Shown in pieces: positions 1 through 11,503 of a DNA stretch of 64,000 bases. The stretch lies in contig NC_134400.1 of assembly GCF_050003625.1 (NCBI RefSeq), forward strand, positions 50,906,066-50,970,065. Direction: 5' to 3'. The translations under genes were made by a program, and so were the position numbers. The notes under the pieces are model-generated. The model worked only from the letters and a program-made list of their open reading frames with translations, was not told the DNA's origin and searched no databases. Each line of letters opens with the position of its first letter. The first letter of the stretch is position 1. Origin of the DNA: Haematobia irritans. Taxonomy: Eukaryota; Arthropoda; Insecta; Diptera; Muscidae.

Positions 1-40
1 AGTAAATATACCCCCCATCCTATGGTGGAGGGTATAAAAA
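1..40 (-). mobile_element. DINE-A element, 5' end fragment
   Basis: The window opens inside the 5' terminal hairpin of a family A DINE-1-like element on the minus strand. The block around the motif CCATCCTATGGTGGAGGG ends in GTATAAAA, as at the ends near 19391 and 25434. The rest of the element lies outside the window. Confidence 0.6.
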
Positions 41-150
41 CAAACAAGTATATACGGGCGTAAGTCCGGTCAGGCCCTCCACCATGGATTGCGTAGAAAC
101 TTTTACGGAAGGCTGGAGTCCACAATCGAATTACTTGGGTTGTGGTAACA
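41..150 (-). mobile_element. DINE-A 3' terminal fragment
   Basis: This begins with the mirrored 3' end of a family A element: ACAAGTATATACGGGCGTAAG, then a damaged GC hairpin, then CCACCATGGATTGCGTAG. It directly abuts the preceding 5' end, so two family A copies lie back to back. The body past about 150 is too diverged to follow. Confidence 0.5.
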
Positions 151-560
151 CTTGACAAAGTGTCTTTAAGCTTCTTAACATTGTGTTCTAAATTGTAAGT
201 TATAACATATGGGTATATGTTAGACAAAAACAAGTATATACTTGAACCAAATATAATAGCTTCCTTTGAAACACTTCGTCATTGCGGGTTACTTGATAAT
301 GTATAGAATTTCATCAAAGACAGCTATATGTCATCTGAGACAGATATTCTTCTAAGCAGATTAGTTCGAAGATGAATTTAAATGTAGAATCTTGAAGACT
401 AAACCTGATTCTAGATTTATAAAAACCATTTTTTGTTTGAATTTTAGAGGAATCACAAACATCTAGTGTAAGTGTGTAAAAAATATGAAATAACGCCTTG
501 ATTTGAAGTGATTTGAATTTAATTAGAAGAAGTATACACTGGAAATTTTACTCTCAGTAT
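151..560. other. AT-rich spacer, nothing recognised
   Basis: No ORF, RNA gene or clear repeat end is visible. A CAAGTATATACTTG motif near 233 may be a further eroded DINE end. Confidence 0.4.
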
Positions 561-1624
561 CAAGCTATTTGATGGTCAGCGCGCCTTCTATACACTCAAG
601 CAGTGAGATCGGTATACATGGAGACCTTACCAAATGGACCGATAAAAACTAAATCCGTTACAATTTTAGCCAAATCGGTTAAAGACCAAAGAGTCTAACA
701 TACTATATGATTGCCAAACATGCACTGATACACACCAAATTCAGCACACCTAATTGTGGTTCTGAAAATCTCCAGAATCTACAACCAGAATAGGAGGGCG
801 AGTTTATAAGGGAATGTATGAAAATTTGTACAATATATTCGGAACATCTACTTATGGTACTTAAAACCTCTAGATATCAAATTTCAGGTAAATTGGATAA
901 AAACTACGGTTTCTAGAAGCCACAGAAGTAAAATCGGCAGATCGGTCTATATGGGAACTATACGAAAACATGGACCGATAGGCATCATTTTCGGCACACC
1001 TATTTGTGGTTCTCAAATACCTCCATATATCCAATTTCAGCAAATCGGATAGAAAATACAGTTTCTGGAAGCCCAAGGCCCCAAATCGGGGGGCAGTTTA
1101 TATGGGGGCTGGGTTAGGTTAGGTGGCAGCCCGATGTATCAGGCTCACTTAGACTATTCAGTCCATTGTGATACCACATTGGTGAACTTCTCTCTTATCA
1201 CTGAGTGCTGCCCGATTGCATGTTAAGCTCAATGACAAGGGACCTCCTTTTTATAGCCGAGTCCGAACGGCGTTTCACATTGCAGTGAAACCACTTAGAG
1301 AAGCTTTGAAACAATCGGAAATGGCACCAGCATTGCTGAGGTGGGATAATCCACCGCTGAAAATCTTTTTGGTGTTCGGTCAAAGCAGGAATCGAACCCA
1401 CAACCTTGTGTATTCAAAGCGGGCATGCTAACCATTGCACCACTGCAGGCTATATCAAAACCTGGACCGATATAGACCAATTTCGAACTTGAGCTGCCTG
1501 CAAACAAAACAATGCATCTGTGCAAAATTTACAGGACGATATCTCCATTATTGAAAGCTGTAGCGTGATTACAACGGACAGAAAGACGGACATGGTTATA
1601 TCTCTTAGAATTTCTTCCTCATCA
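561..1624 (-). mobile_element. DINE-E element (units plus core), host of a SINE and of LINE copy 1
   Basis: The units contain TATGGGAACTATACG, ATGGACCGATA and a run ending CAAATCGGATAGAAAATAC, recurring near 600-700, 890-1000 and 1000-1110. Near 1575-1605 lies the conserved core GACAGAAAGACGGACATGG, the reverse form of the GTCCGTC core of the DINE-1 group. Orientation is minus. A SINE interrupts it at 1112-1445, and LINE copy 1 interrupts it at about 1625. Its continuation after the LINE is the (AT)n-rich flank at 6637. Confidence 0.5.
1112..1445 (-). mobile_element. tRNA-headed SINE with (CCTAA)n tail
   Basis: Read on the minus strand, the head is tRNA-like. It has an A-box-like GTGGTGCAATGGTTAGCATG and an exact B box GGTTCGATTCC (about 1385-1395), so RNA polymerase III transcription is expected. 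The body runs through the motif TATAAAAAGGAGGTCCCTTG. The 3' part, GTGGTATCACAATGGACTGA onward, matches the 3' end of the big LINE and ends in CCTAACC repeats. It sits in a DINE-E unit, with TATATGGGGGCT on the left and GGCTATATC on the right, leaving only a short direct repeat. It encodes no protein. Confidence 0.85.
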
Positions 1625-1625
1625 A
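1614..1625. repeat. TSD of LINE copy 1, left
   Basis: CTTCCTCATCAA here recurs at 6625-6636 just after the LINE 3' tail. It is an 11-12 bp direct repeat, as expected from target-primed reverse transcription. Confidence 0.8.
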
Positions 1626-1735
1626 TTCCTATTCAACCGTCGAACGGAACGGACGTGTTTTTTTTCAATAGCGGATAAACTCATAGTAATAGGTACCTAC
1701 TACGAATTTCAAGTGTGGTGGGATATTAAGCCACC

Positions 1736-2962
1736 ATGCAGCGAAATTCCAAGTCATCCACTGGGTTGCTAACTTCAGGGCCCAGTGGACGGGTATCGAC
1801 TGGAGTTATAAATCTGGGCAATGACCAAGAGTTAGGCCCAATTAGTCGACCTGTAGACGGGTCGACAGGTGGCGACACACTGACAAGTCGAACTTTTTCT
1901 AAGGTAACGACATCAAAAGGAGGTAATCCCTCACGAAAGAGATTCAAGGAACGCAGAAATGCTTTGTTTATCCTAAAGAAGTTAGGATCAGTCGACCCAA
2001 GCACGTTGTCGGCTAAACAAAGCGATTCCTTAAAATGGGCTCAAGGAATTCTTGAGACTGGAAAAAGGGAACGATCGCCGGATGAGCTGCCATCCTCCAA
2101 AAGGGATCAAAGATCGTTTGCCTCAGTTGCTAAAGATAGCCTTGTGATGGCTATTATTAATAAAGGAGCATTGGACGGTATGGTTCCAAAGCAAAAATGG
2201 GGGGAAATTGAGAATGCTCTATCTGTCGTCTACTCACAGGTACTGGAAAAGTTTCCCGGCCCAGATCCTCGACACCAAGAGGCTGGTTGGTATCAAGGAC
2301 GATTTAAGCTAGTCGCATTTGAGGACCAGAGGTCTATATAATGTTTTAAAGCTGCTCTGATACTAATTGGTGAAGTTTGGGAAGGAGCTGCTCTAGAGTT
2401 AGTCGAGAAGAAAGACATACCGGCTAGACCTAGAGCACATGCCTGGATACCTGCAAACCCTTCTGACCCTGAATCTATTTTAAATAGACTGAAACGATGC
2501 AATCCAGATCTTCCAACAGCTGATTGGAAGGTTGGCCGTTTGGATGAAGTGGATGGACCAAGACGGCATGCAGTGTTTATATTGAACACTCAGTCTTTGC
2601 CACATCTGGCAAAGTCCCAGGGCCGTGTATGTTATGGCTTTCATTATATCCAAATGAAGGTGTATAAAAACGATCAGCTAAAGGATTCAGAAATGGACAA
2701 GCCTCTGTCTGAATCAGAAGTAAGCGGATCCTCTTGCGAAGTCGAGGGAGATACCAAAGTTGAAGACATGGATAGATACCGTATGCGTGAGGAGGCTTCT
2801 ATTGCCTCAGAACTCACCAAAGTCGAACCTATGGTTATTGCGAGAGTCACCGATATCTCTGAAGAGGACATTCTTGATGACTCGATCGAAGCGGCTGATG
2901 TGACGGTTGTTGAAAATCTCGATGGTCCTACGGATCCTCCAGATAAATCTTCATCATTGTAA
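1736..2962 (+). pseudogene. LINE copy 1 ORF1 (RRM-like/DUF4780-type RNA-binding protein), one nonsense codon
   Basis: The ATG lies in an optimal initiation context (GCCACCATG). The frame is open for 201 codons, then meets TAA at 2339-2341, where copy 3 has GAA, so a single G-to-T change is responsible. After that it stays open to the TAA at 2960-2962, giving 408 codons plus stop in the unbroken form. The first 160 residues are basic and low in complexity. The middle part, with EAGWYQGRFKLVAFEDQRS, GEVWEGAALELV and a following RPRAHAWIPA, resembles the DUF4780 domain seen in many insect proteins. No CCHC zinc knuckles are present. The C-terminal 90 residues are acidic and Ser/Glu rich. By analogy with LINE ORF1 proteins, it should bind element RNA in the ribonucleoprotein. 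Confidence 0.85.
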
Positions 2963-5900
2963 GGCTGCATGTGCTGCCTTAAAAGTTCTCCTGATGAAAG
3001 GGGACATAGATATAGTTCTTATTCAAGAACCATATGTTTACAAAAACAAAATATGTGAATTAAGTACTCCGGGGTTCAAACTATTGCAGTATACTGGTAA
3101 TGATGTAAATCGAGCCTGTATAATTGCTAAAAACGAGCTCAATTTGTTTCTGCTTCCCTCAATGTGCAATACAGACACTGTCGTTGCAAGTTTAGAAATA
3201 GCCAAATGCAAATATTGGGTATCTTCGGTCTACATGGGACATGACAGGGAGATGCCTCCATATGCCGTTAAGACCTTAGTGGAGGAGTCACTGAAAACAA
3301 AGGCGAAACTCATTATGGGATGCGATGCGAATGCACATCATAGTATATGGGGAAGTAGTGATACTAATGCAAGGGGAGAGTCGCTAATAGAGTTTATTTT
3401 GCGTACTAATCTGGTAGTTTGCAACAAGGGAGATGTCCCAACCTTTGTCACTAAAAACAGGCAAGAGGTTTTGGACATCACCTTGGCCTCGCAAGAACTA
3501 AATGAAATGATATCTGAGTGGCAGGTTTTAAGTGAACACAGCTTCTCAGATCATCGCTACATCAGTTTCAAATTTGATGTTCATATCACCAAGATCATAT
3601 TTCCGCCAAATGTTAGGAAAGCTGACTGGAATAGGTATAGGGAATCGTTCAATATGATGATACCGGAAATAACAGAGACAAATATGAGAAATGTGCAAGA
3701 TATCGAACACGCAGTGGAGCGGATTACTAAGGCCTTCAACATCTCACTGAAAGCTGCATGCCCTAGAGGAAAGCCAAGGGGGAAACATCGACCACCATGG
3801 TGGTCTACGGAATTAAGTAATATGAGGAAATCCTGCAGGAAGCTCTTTAACAAGGCAAAGTCCACCAGAGCCCCTGAGGACTGGGACGCTTACAAGAAGA
3901 ATCTGAGAGGATACAAGCGAGAACTGAGAAAGGCTCAGCATAACTCTTGGAATGCTTACTGCAGCAGTATTGAGAATACGTCCGAGGCTTCCAGACTACG
4001 GAAGGTTCTAGCATCCACCAACTCCGCTCCAGGTTTCATTAAAACATCGGAGGGCAATTGGACAACGTCCAGTAAGGAGACGCTGGAGGTACTATTGGAC
4101 ACACATTTTCCTGGAAATCAGACGGTTGAACCATGTACTGGCGGTGCCACAGTTGCTCAGCGGTCGTTTCCTGTCGAGGAAATTGTATCGGAAACTAGAA
4201 TAAGATGGGCGCTAAATAGCTTTGGACCATTCAAATCCCCTGGACCTGATGGAATTACTCCGGCGGAGTTACAAGCTGTAACTGACAAAATTATCCCCTG
4301 GTTGTCGGTGATATATAAAGGATGTATCAACTTATCATATATCCCAGGAAAGTGGAGGGAAACAAAAGTCGTTTTCATACCTAAAGCGGGAAAAGCCTCT
4401 CACTCGAGGGCGAAGGATTTCCGACCAATCAGCTTATCCTCATTCCTACTTAAGACTCTGGAGAGGATGATAGATATTTATCTTAGAACTAGCATCGATT
4501 CAAGTTTGTTCTCGAAACGACAGCATGCATACTCGAAGGGCAGGTCTACTGAGACCGCACTACATGAACTAGTCAGCTTTATTGAAAGCTCACTATCTGT
4601 CAAAGAATACACAATCGTGGCGTTTCTAGACATCGAAGGGGCGTTCAATAATGTCCATCCGAGCTCGATATTAAATGGACTGATAACTCTGAATGTTGAT
4701 CCATGTATACTCAGGCTGTTAGACGAACTGCTAATGAAGAGACGTATTTCAGCCACACTAGGACAAGCAAACATACAAAGGTATGTGAACAGAGTCACTC
4801 CCCAAGGAGGAGTCCTATCACCTCTTCTTTGGAATGTTGCTATAAATAGCCTTCTGGTTACTCTAGAAAAAGAAAGGATAAAAGTGGTGGCATACGCAGA
4901 TGATGTGGCTCTGGCAGTCAGGGGAAAATTCCCATCCACAATCAGAGATATTATTCAGAGGGCCCTGCGGATGACTGAGAAATGGGCGAAAGACAATGGT
5001 CTTGGGGTAAATCCTGCAAAGACAGAATTAGTCATGTACTGCAACGATCGCAAAACTCCCACGGTTAGGCCTATTTCCTTAGGGGGTATTGAAATTCCCT
5101 TTGGTGAATGTGCAAAATACCTTGGCGTTATTTTGGACAGGAAGCTGAACTTTAAGCTTAATATTGAAGAAAGGGCGAGAAAGGCAACTGTAGCTTTGTA
5201 CTCGTGACCAAAAATTGTGCATTGGCTATACACGGCAGTGGTTAGACCTATAATGCTATATGGTGTTGTAGTCTGGTGGCCGGCACTTCAGAAACCGACT
5301 TGTTTAGATAAAGTTCAGCGTATGGCGTGTTTGTGTATTTCAGGCGCATTCAGCAAGACAGGAACAAATTCCCTTAATGTCGTGCTGCATCTATTGCCTT
5401 TAGTCATTTTGGCCAAACAGTCAGCTGCAACAACGGCTGTGCGGTTGCGCGAACTATCGCTGTGGTCGGAAAAAGGTTACGGTCACAGTTCTGTCCTCAA
5501 AACAATGCCAGATGTGCCTAACGTAGTGGATTACACTTTGGCGAGTCCACTTTTCGACAAAAAGTTTGAGACTCTAATCCCCAACAGTGAGGCGTGGTGC
5601 ACACAGACCCCGGGGAATAAAGAATATATAGATTTCTACACTGATGGCTCCAAATTGGATGGACAAGTGGGGTTCGGAGTATATTCTAATGATCTGGAAC
5701 TTCGAATAGCGAAAAGATTACCTAATCACTGTAGTGTTTTTCAGGCTGAAATATTAGCAATAAGAGAGGTGGCGAATTGGCTGAGAAGTAATGTTCCAAA
5801 AAATGTGGGCATTAATATATACTCAGACAGTCAACCTGCAATAAAATCCTTGGACTCTGTGTTCCTCAACTCGAAAACGGCCATCGACTGCCGCAAATCT

Positions 5901-6479
5901 CTCAATGAGATGGCTGAGCAGTACAATATTCACCTAATATGGGTGCCTGGCCATAGGAACATACCGGGGAACTGCGAAGCGGATGAGTTGGCAAGGCTAG
6001 GGACTACCTTACATATTCCAGGGGAACTAGAATTTGTTGGTATGCCCCTAGCTACCTGCAAGCTCATGCTGCGTGAGAAGGCTGTTATGATGGCAAATGT
6101 TCGATGGGAGAATTGCAAGGGTTGTAACGACACCAAGCAAATATGGCCCCATTTCAACTTAAACCGCACACTAGATATGCTAATGTTCTCGAGACGTCAG
6201 ATATCACTCCTGATATCTGCTATAACGGGTCGCTGCCTGATAGGCGATTTTGCAAAAACTATTGGCGCGAAGTATAATGACTATTGTATGAGCTGTCATG
6301 ATGCGGAGGAAAAAGAATCAATTAAACACCTCTTGTGTGAGTGTCCTGCATTTTGTGTAAAGCGCAAGCAACTTTTAGGAGCATATAGCTTCAGATTACT
6401 GGCGGATCTGGAAAACGTTAACTTAAGCAGTCTGCTACTGTTTTTGGAACAATCTGGTTGGTTCAACAAAGAAAAATAA
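2922..6479 (+). pseudogene. LINE copy 1 ORF2 (endonuclease-RT-RNase H), stop created by a 33-bp deletion
   Basis: The first ATG in frame is 2922, 41 nt inside the end of ORF1 and in a different frame. The frame is open as far as TGA at 5205-5207. Compared with copy 3, exactly 33 nt are missing here, and the junction codon TG|A is the stop. Reading continues in the same frame from 5208 to 6479. The domains are an APE-type endonuclease (QINLHHC, QEPY, GCDANAHHSIWG, SDHRY), a reverse transcriptase (FRPISL, FLDIEGAF, TPQGGVLSP, YADD), an RNase H (YTDGSK, QAEILAI, YSDSQ, WVPGHRNIPGNCEADELA) and a C-terminal Cys/His cluster. It also carries Val for Gly just before TPQGG. The lost 11 residues lie between RT and RNase H. 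Confidence 0.9.
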
Positions 6480-6540
6480 TCAAGAAGGTTCAGCGGTTAA
6501 AACTAGAAGTGCCCATATGTAATAGGTACTTTTAGTTAAT

Positions 6541-6624
6541 GTGGTATCACAATGGACTGAATAGTCTAAGTGAGCCTGAATCTTAATCGGGCTGCCACTT
6601 TAACCTAACCTAACCTAACCTAAC
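6541..6624 (+). repeat. LINE 3' terminal module shared with the SINE
   Basis: The last about 85 bp of the LINE run from GTGGTATCACAATGGACTGA to GGGCTGCCACTT and then five TAACC units. The same order, with small differences, ends every SINE copy in the window. This is probably the recognition site for the element's reverse transcriptase. Confidence 0.85.
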
Positions 6625-6636
6625 CTTCCTCATCAA
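6625..6636. repeat. TSD of LINE copy 1, right
   Basis: CTTCCTCATCAA, the partner of 1614-1625. The first base may belong to the CC of the tail. Confidence 0.8.
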
Positions 6637-6856
<220 letters not shown>

Positions 6857-7310
6857 TCGAAGCTCGGTTTAACGAACGATATATTGTCAGGCTCTTTCGT
6901 TATTCAGAAAAATTCGTTAAATCGAACGGGAATATTAAATGTTAACTTTTATTGAAAATCGTAGTTTTTTACCAGATGAGTAAAAATTCATAATCATTTG
7001 AAAAAATTAAAGCACAGAGACACTTAAAAAATAATACTTAAAATAATCCTGATTAACTTGATATATCTAGGTTAGGTTAGATTGAAAAGAGGATCCAAGA
7101 TTCGTTGTCGTATGGGGGCCTATATACACCCATGTCATAATTTGTGTGCTCTTAACTTCTTAGACGAATTGTCTAATTTGTTTCCAGTCCCCGGTTTCAA
7201 GATGGGCCAGGCATAGGTAGTGTTCATAGTAATATCTTCCTAAAACGCCCTACATACACCATTACTCTGCTGCTCCTGTCGGCATAGATGTACTCTCAAC
7301 GCTAGATTGC

Positions 7311-7482
7311 CGTTTCGACCGAGCACCAAAAAAGTTTTTCAGCGGTAGTTTATCCCTCTCACTAATGATGTTGACATTCCTGTGTATTTTATAGTTTCTC
7401 TTCAGCTATAAGACGGAGGTTCCTTGTTATTGAGCTAAATATAGAATCGGGTAGCACTCATTATTAAGAGAAAAATTCACCA
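7311..7482 (+). mobile_element. Diverged SINE body relic inside the pogo-like element
   Basis: TTTCGACCGAGCACCAAAAA, AGTTTTTCAGCGGTAG, TTATTGAGCTAAATATAGAA and TCGGGTAGCACTCATTA follow the SINE body order at many mismatches. The tRNA head is absent or unrecognisable, and the CCTAA tail is missing. Confidence 0.6.
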
Positions 7483-7699
7483 CGTGTTCAACTGGCAATC
7501 CTACGAAATATTGCCACTAACGAACCTATCACAGGACTAGTACCAGTGCTCGAGTTTGTCGTAGTTTTTAAATTTTCATATATTTTATTGATTTCTATAC
7601 TCTCTTTATTTTAAAATTTTATTTGATCTAGACATTTACCTATGGGCCAACATAGTCCAAAAGTTTTTCTTTCTGGTGCAATTTGGATGATCAAAATAA

Positions 7700-7985
7700 T
7701 ACCGGTACCTAAGGGTTTGTCCCAGATTGGTTCATGAGGACCTGTCTAGTCCTACTAAGTTCTCCCAGGTAATGTAGTTTGGAATGAGTCCAATCTGTGG
7801 CATGCAGTGTAAATTTATCCCCGTCAATGACAAACCCGTGTTGAAGTGACCGGTCCCTTCCATACGTTTCGGCCAGAACTGGGACTGGTCTCTATTCACA
7901 CCAGGGAGTAGCCCTGTGCCGGCTCTGTCGTAGATCCATTTCCCGTAGCGAAGCTGGGCCACTCTATCTAACCTAACTTTACCAG
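7700..7985 (-). other. GC-richer unknown block
   Basis: This segment is clearly less AT-rich than its surroundings and keeps an 86-codon frame open on the minus strand (7732-7992). The frame contains GKWIYDRAGTGLLPG and FNTGLSLTG. I recognise no domain. It ends next to CTATCTAACCTAACT, an inverted partner of the GGTTAGGTTAGAT at 7070, so it may be part of another nested repeat. Confidence 0.3.
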
Positions 7986-8263
7986 TTACCATTGAATATG
8001 TGTTTTCAAAAATTTTAATGGAATCTAAATATCTTGGGAATGCCGTACTTTGTGGACATTTCCTAAGGACTTAAGCCATTCTCACAATCGTCAAATAGTG
8101 CTGATTTTTTGTTGTTTATTTTCTTAAGATTAAAAGCCTTTTCGTTAAATCGAACGTAAATTTTGTTCAATTGTTCGTTATTTAGAATACTCAATGTTAA
8201 GAATTTTGACGTTCGTTAAATTGGATTTTCGCTAAATGGGATATTCGTTAAACAGAGCTTCGA

Positions 8264-8267
<4 letters not shown>

Positions 8268-8301
<34 letters not shown>
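8268..8301. repeat. (TA)n microsatellite
   Basis: About 34 bp of TA repeats separate the pogo-like element from the duplicated LINE end. Confidence 0.95.
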
Positions 8302-10575
<2,274 letters not shown>

Positions 10576-10598
10576 TTTTTTTTTTTAAATTCCACAAA

Positions 10599-10607
10599 CT
10601 ATGGTTG
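10599..10607. repeat. TSD of SINE, left
   Basis: CTATGGTTG recurs at 10949-10957 on the other side of the SINE. Confidence 0.75.
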
Positions 10608-10948
10608 CCACCGTGGTGCAGTGGTTAGCATGCCCGCCTTGCATACACAAGGTCGTGGGTTCGATTCCTGCTTCGACCGAACACCAAAAAGTTTTTCAGC
10701 GGTGGATTATCCCACCTCAGTAATGCTGGTGACATTTCTGAGGGTTTCAAAGCTTCTCTAAGTGGTTTCACTGCAATGTGGAACGCCGTTCGGACTCGGC
10801 TATAAAAAGGAGGTCCCTTGTCATTGAGCTTAACACGGAATCGGGCAGCACTCAATGATAAGAGAGAAGTTCACCAATGTGGTATCACAATGGACTGAAT
10901 AGTCTAAGTGAGCGTGATACATCGGGCTGCCACCTAACCTAACCTAAC
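10608..10948 (+). mobile_element. tRNA-headed SINE, best-preserved copy
   Basis: The tRNA-like head (10608-10685) has A box TGGTGCAGTGGTTAGCATG and a perfect B box GGTTCGATTCC at about 10659-10669, and is followed by CGACCGAACACC. The body includes TTTTTCAGCGGTGG, GGAACGCCGTTCGG and TATAAAAAGGAGG. From about 10878 the sequence is the LINE-derived tail (TGGTATCACAATGGACTGA), ending in GGGCTGCCAC and CCTAA repeats. A 9-bp TSD flanks it. It is predicted to be Pol III transcribed, nuclear, non-coding, and dependent on a LINE for retrotransposition. Confidence 0.9.
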
Positions 10949-10957
10949 CTATGGTTG
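10949..10957. repeat. TSD of SINE, right
   Basis: CTATGGTTG, the partner of 10599-10607. Confidence 0.75.
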
Positions 10958-10958
10958 T

Positions 10959-11130
10959 GCTAAACGCAGTGGGCGCATTCCAACCGTTGACCAAAGGACA
11001 AATCGACACATTCGCCAACTTGCTGCCAATGAAAATATGAGCGGCAGAGAAATAAAAGTAGAAGTGCGTCTGATCCCGATCTAAATCCTATAGAAGATCT
11101 CTAGGGCATATTATCCGCTAAGGTATTTGC
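10959..11130 (+). pseudogene. Tc1-like transposase relic
   Basis: One frame from 10959 reads AKRSGRIPTVDQRTNRHIRQ and then LAANENMSGREIK, the style of the second helix-turn-helix of Tc1-like transposases. About 10 nt past its end, in another frame, comes SDPDLNPIEDL-stop-G, the signature around the last catalytic acid (SPDLNPIENLWG in active relatives). The roughly 200 residues that normally lie between are deleted, and a frameshift is present. It encodes nothing functional. No TIRs were located. Confidence 0.6.
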
Positions 11131-11389
11131 GAAGTCCAAGCAATATAACGATAAAAATGTTCAATGTTCGCCGTTCAAATATATTATTTCTCTGAGTTTA
11201 TATACTAGAAATATTAAAAAGTTGTTTTTGCTGCAATCAAGTCGCAAAATTAAATAATCACAACAAAAATATATGGTATTTGTAACGATGTAATAGTTCT
11301 ATTTATACTCACAAAGAAAATTTCATTAAAAGTCAGCCAACGAAAAATTTGCATTGATATAACGAAACATTTTCATTAATATAATTAAT

Positions 11390-11503
11390 ACAATGACAAC
11401 CCCATGTTAAATTCATCGCTTCTGTGCCAATTTTGCACCACTTCCGGATCCAAAAAGAACATTTTCACTACTTTTTTGGCGACGCTTTTTTACTGGAATG
11501 CTC
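11390..11503. mobile_element. MITE-2 terminal fragment
   Basis: From TGACAACCCCATGTTAAATT through TTGCACCACTTCCGGATCC and CTTTTTTGGCGACGC, this matches the right end of the MITE at 45379-45955 and of the copy ending near 41080. Only the right end is present. Confidence 0.7.

Larger units (their letters stand above)
1626..6624 (+). mobile_element. Non-LTR retrotransposon copy 1, I/LOA-like, near full length
   Basis: This is a 5-kb LINE with a 5' UTR of about 110 bp starting near AATTCCTATTCAACCG, two overlapping ORFs, a short 3' UTR and a terminal (TAACC)5 tail. It matches copy 3 (50883-55901) nearly base for base. The 5' start is the point where copies 1 and 3 cease to agree. It is flanked by an 11-12 bp TSD. 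One stop in ORF1 and one deletion-born stop in ORF2 make it non-autonomous as read. The RT, RNase H and endonuclease order fits the I superfamily; the LOA-like placement is recognition, not a computed tree. Confidence 0.92.

Noticed and set aside
5217..6479. Separate 420-codon gene after the ORF2 break
   Set aside because: It is the same frame as ORF2 beyond one stop. The apparent start is a GTG within the deleted copy's continuation.
6601..6624. True telomere array
   Set aside because: Only five units are present, always at the 3' end of a LINE or SINE and at internal sites with ordinary TSDs.
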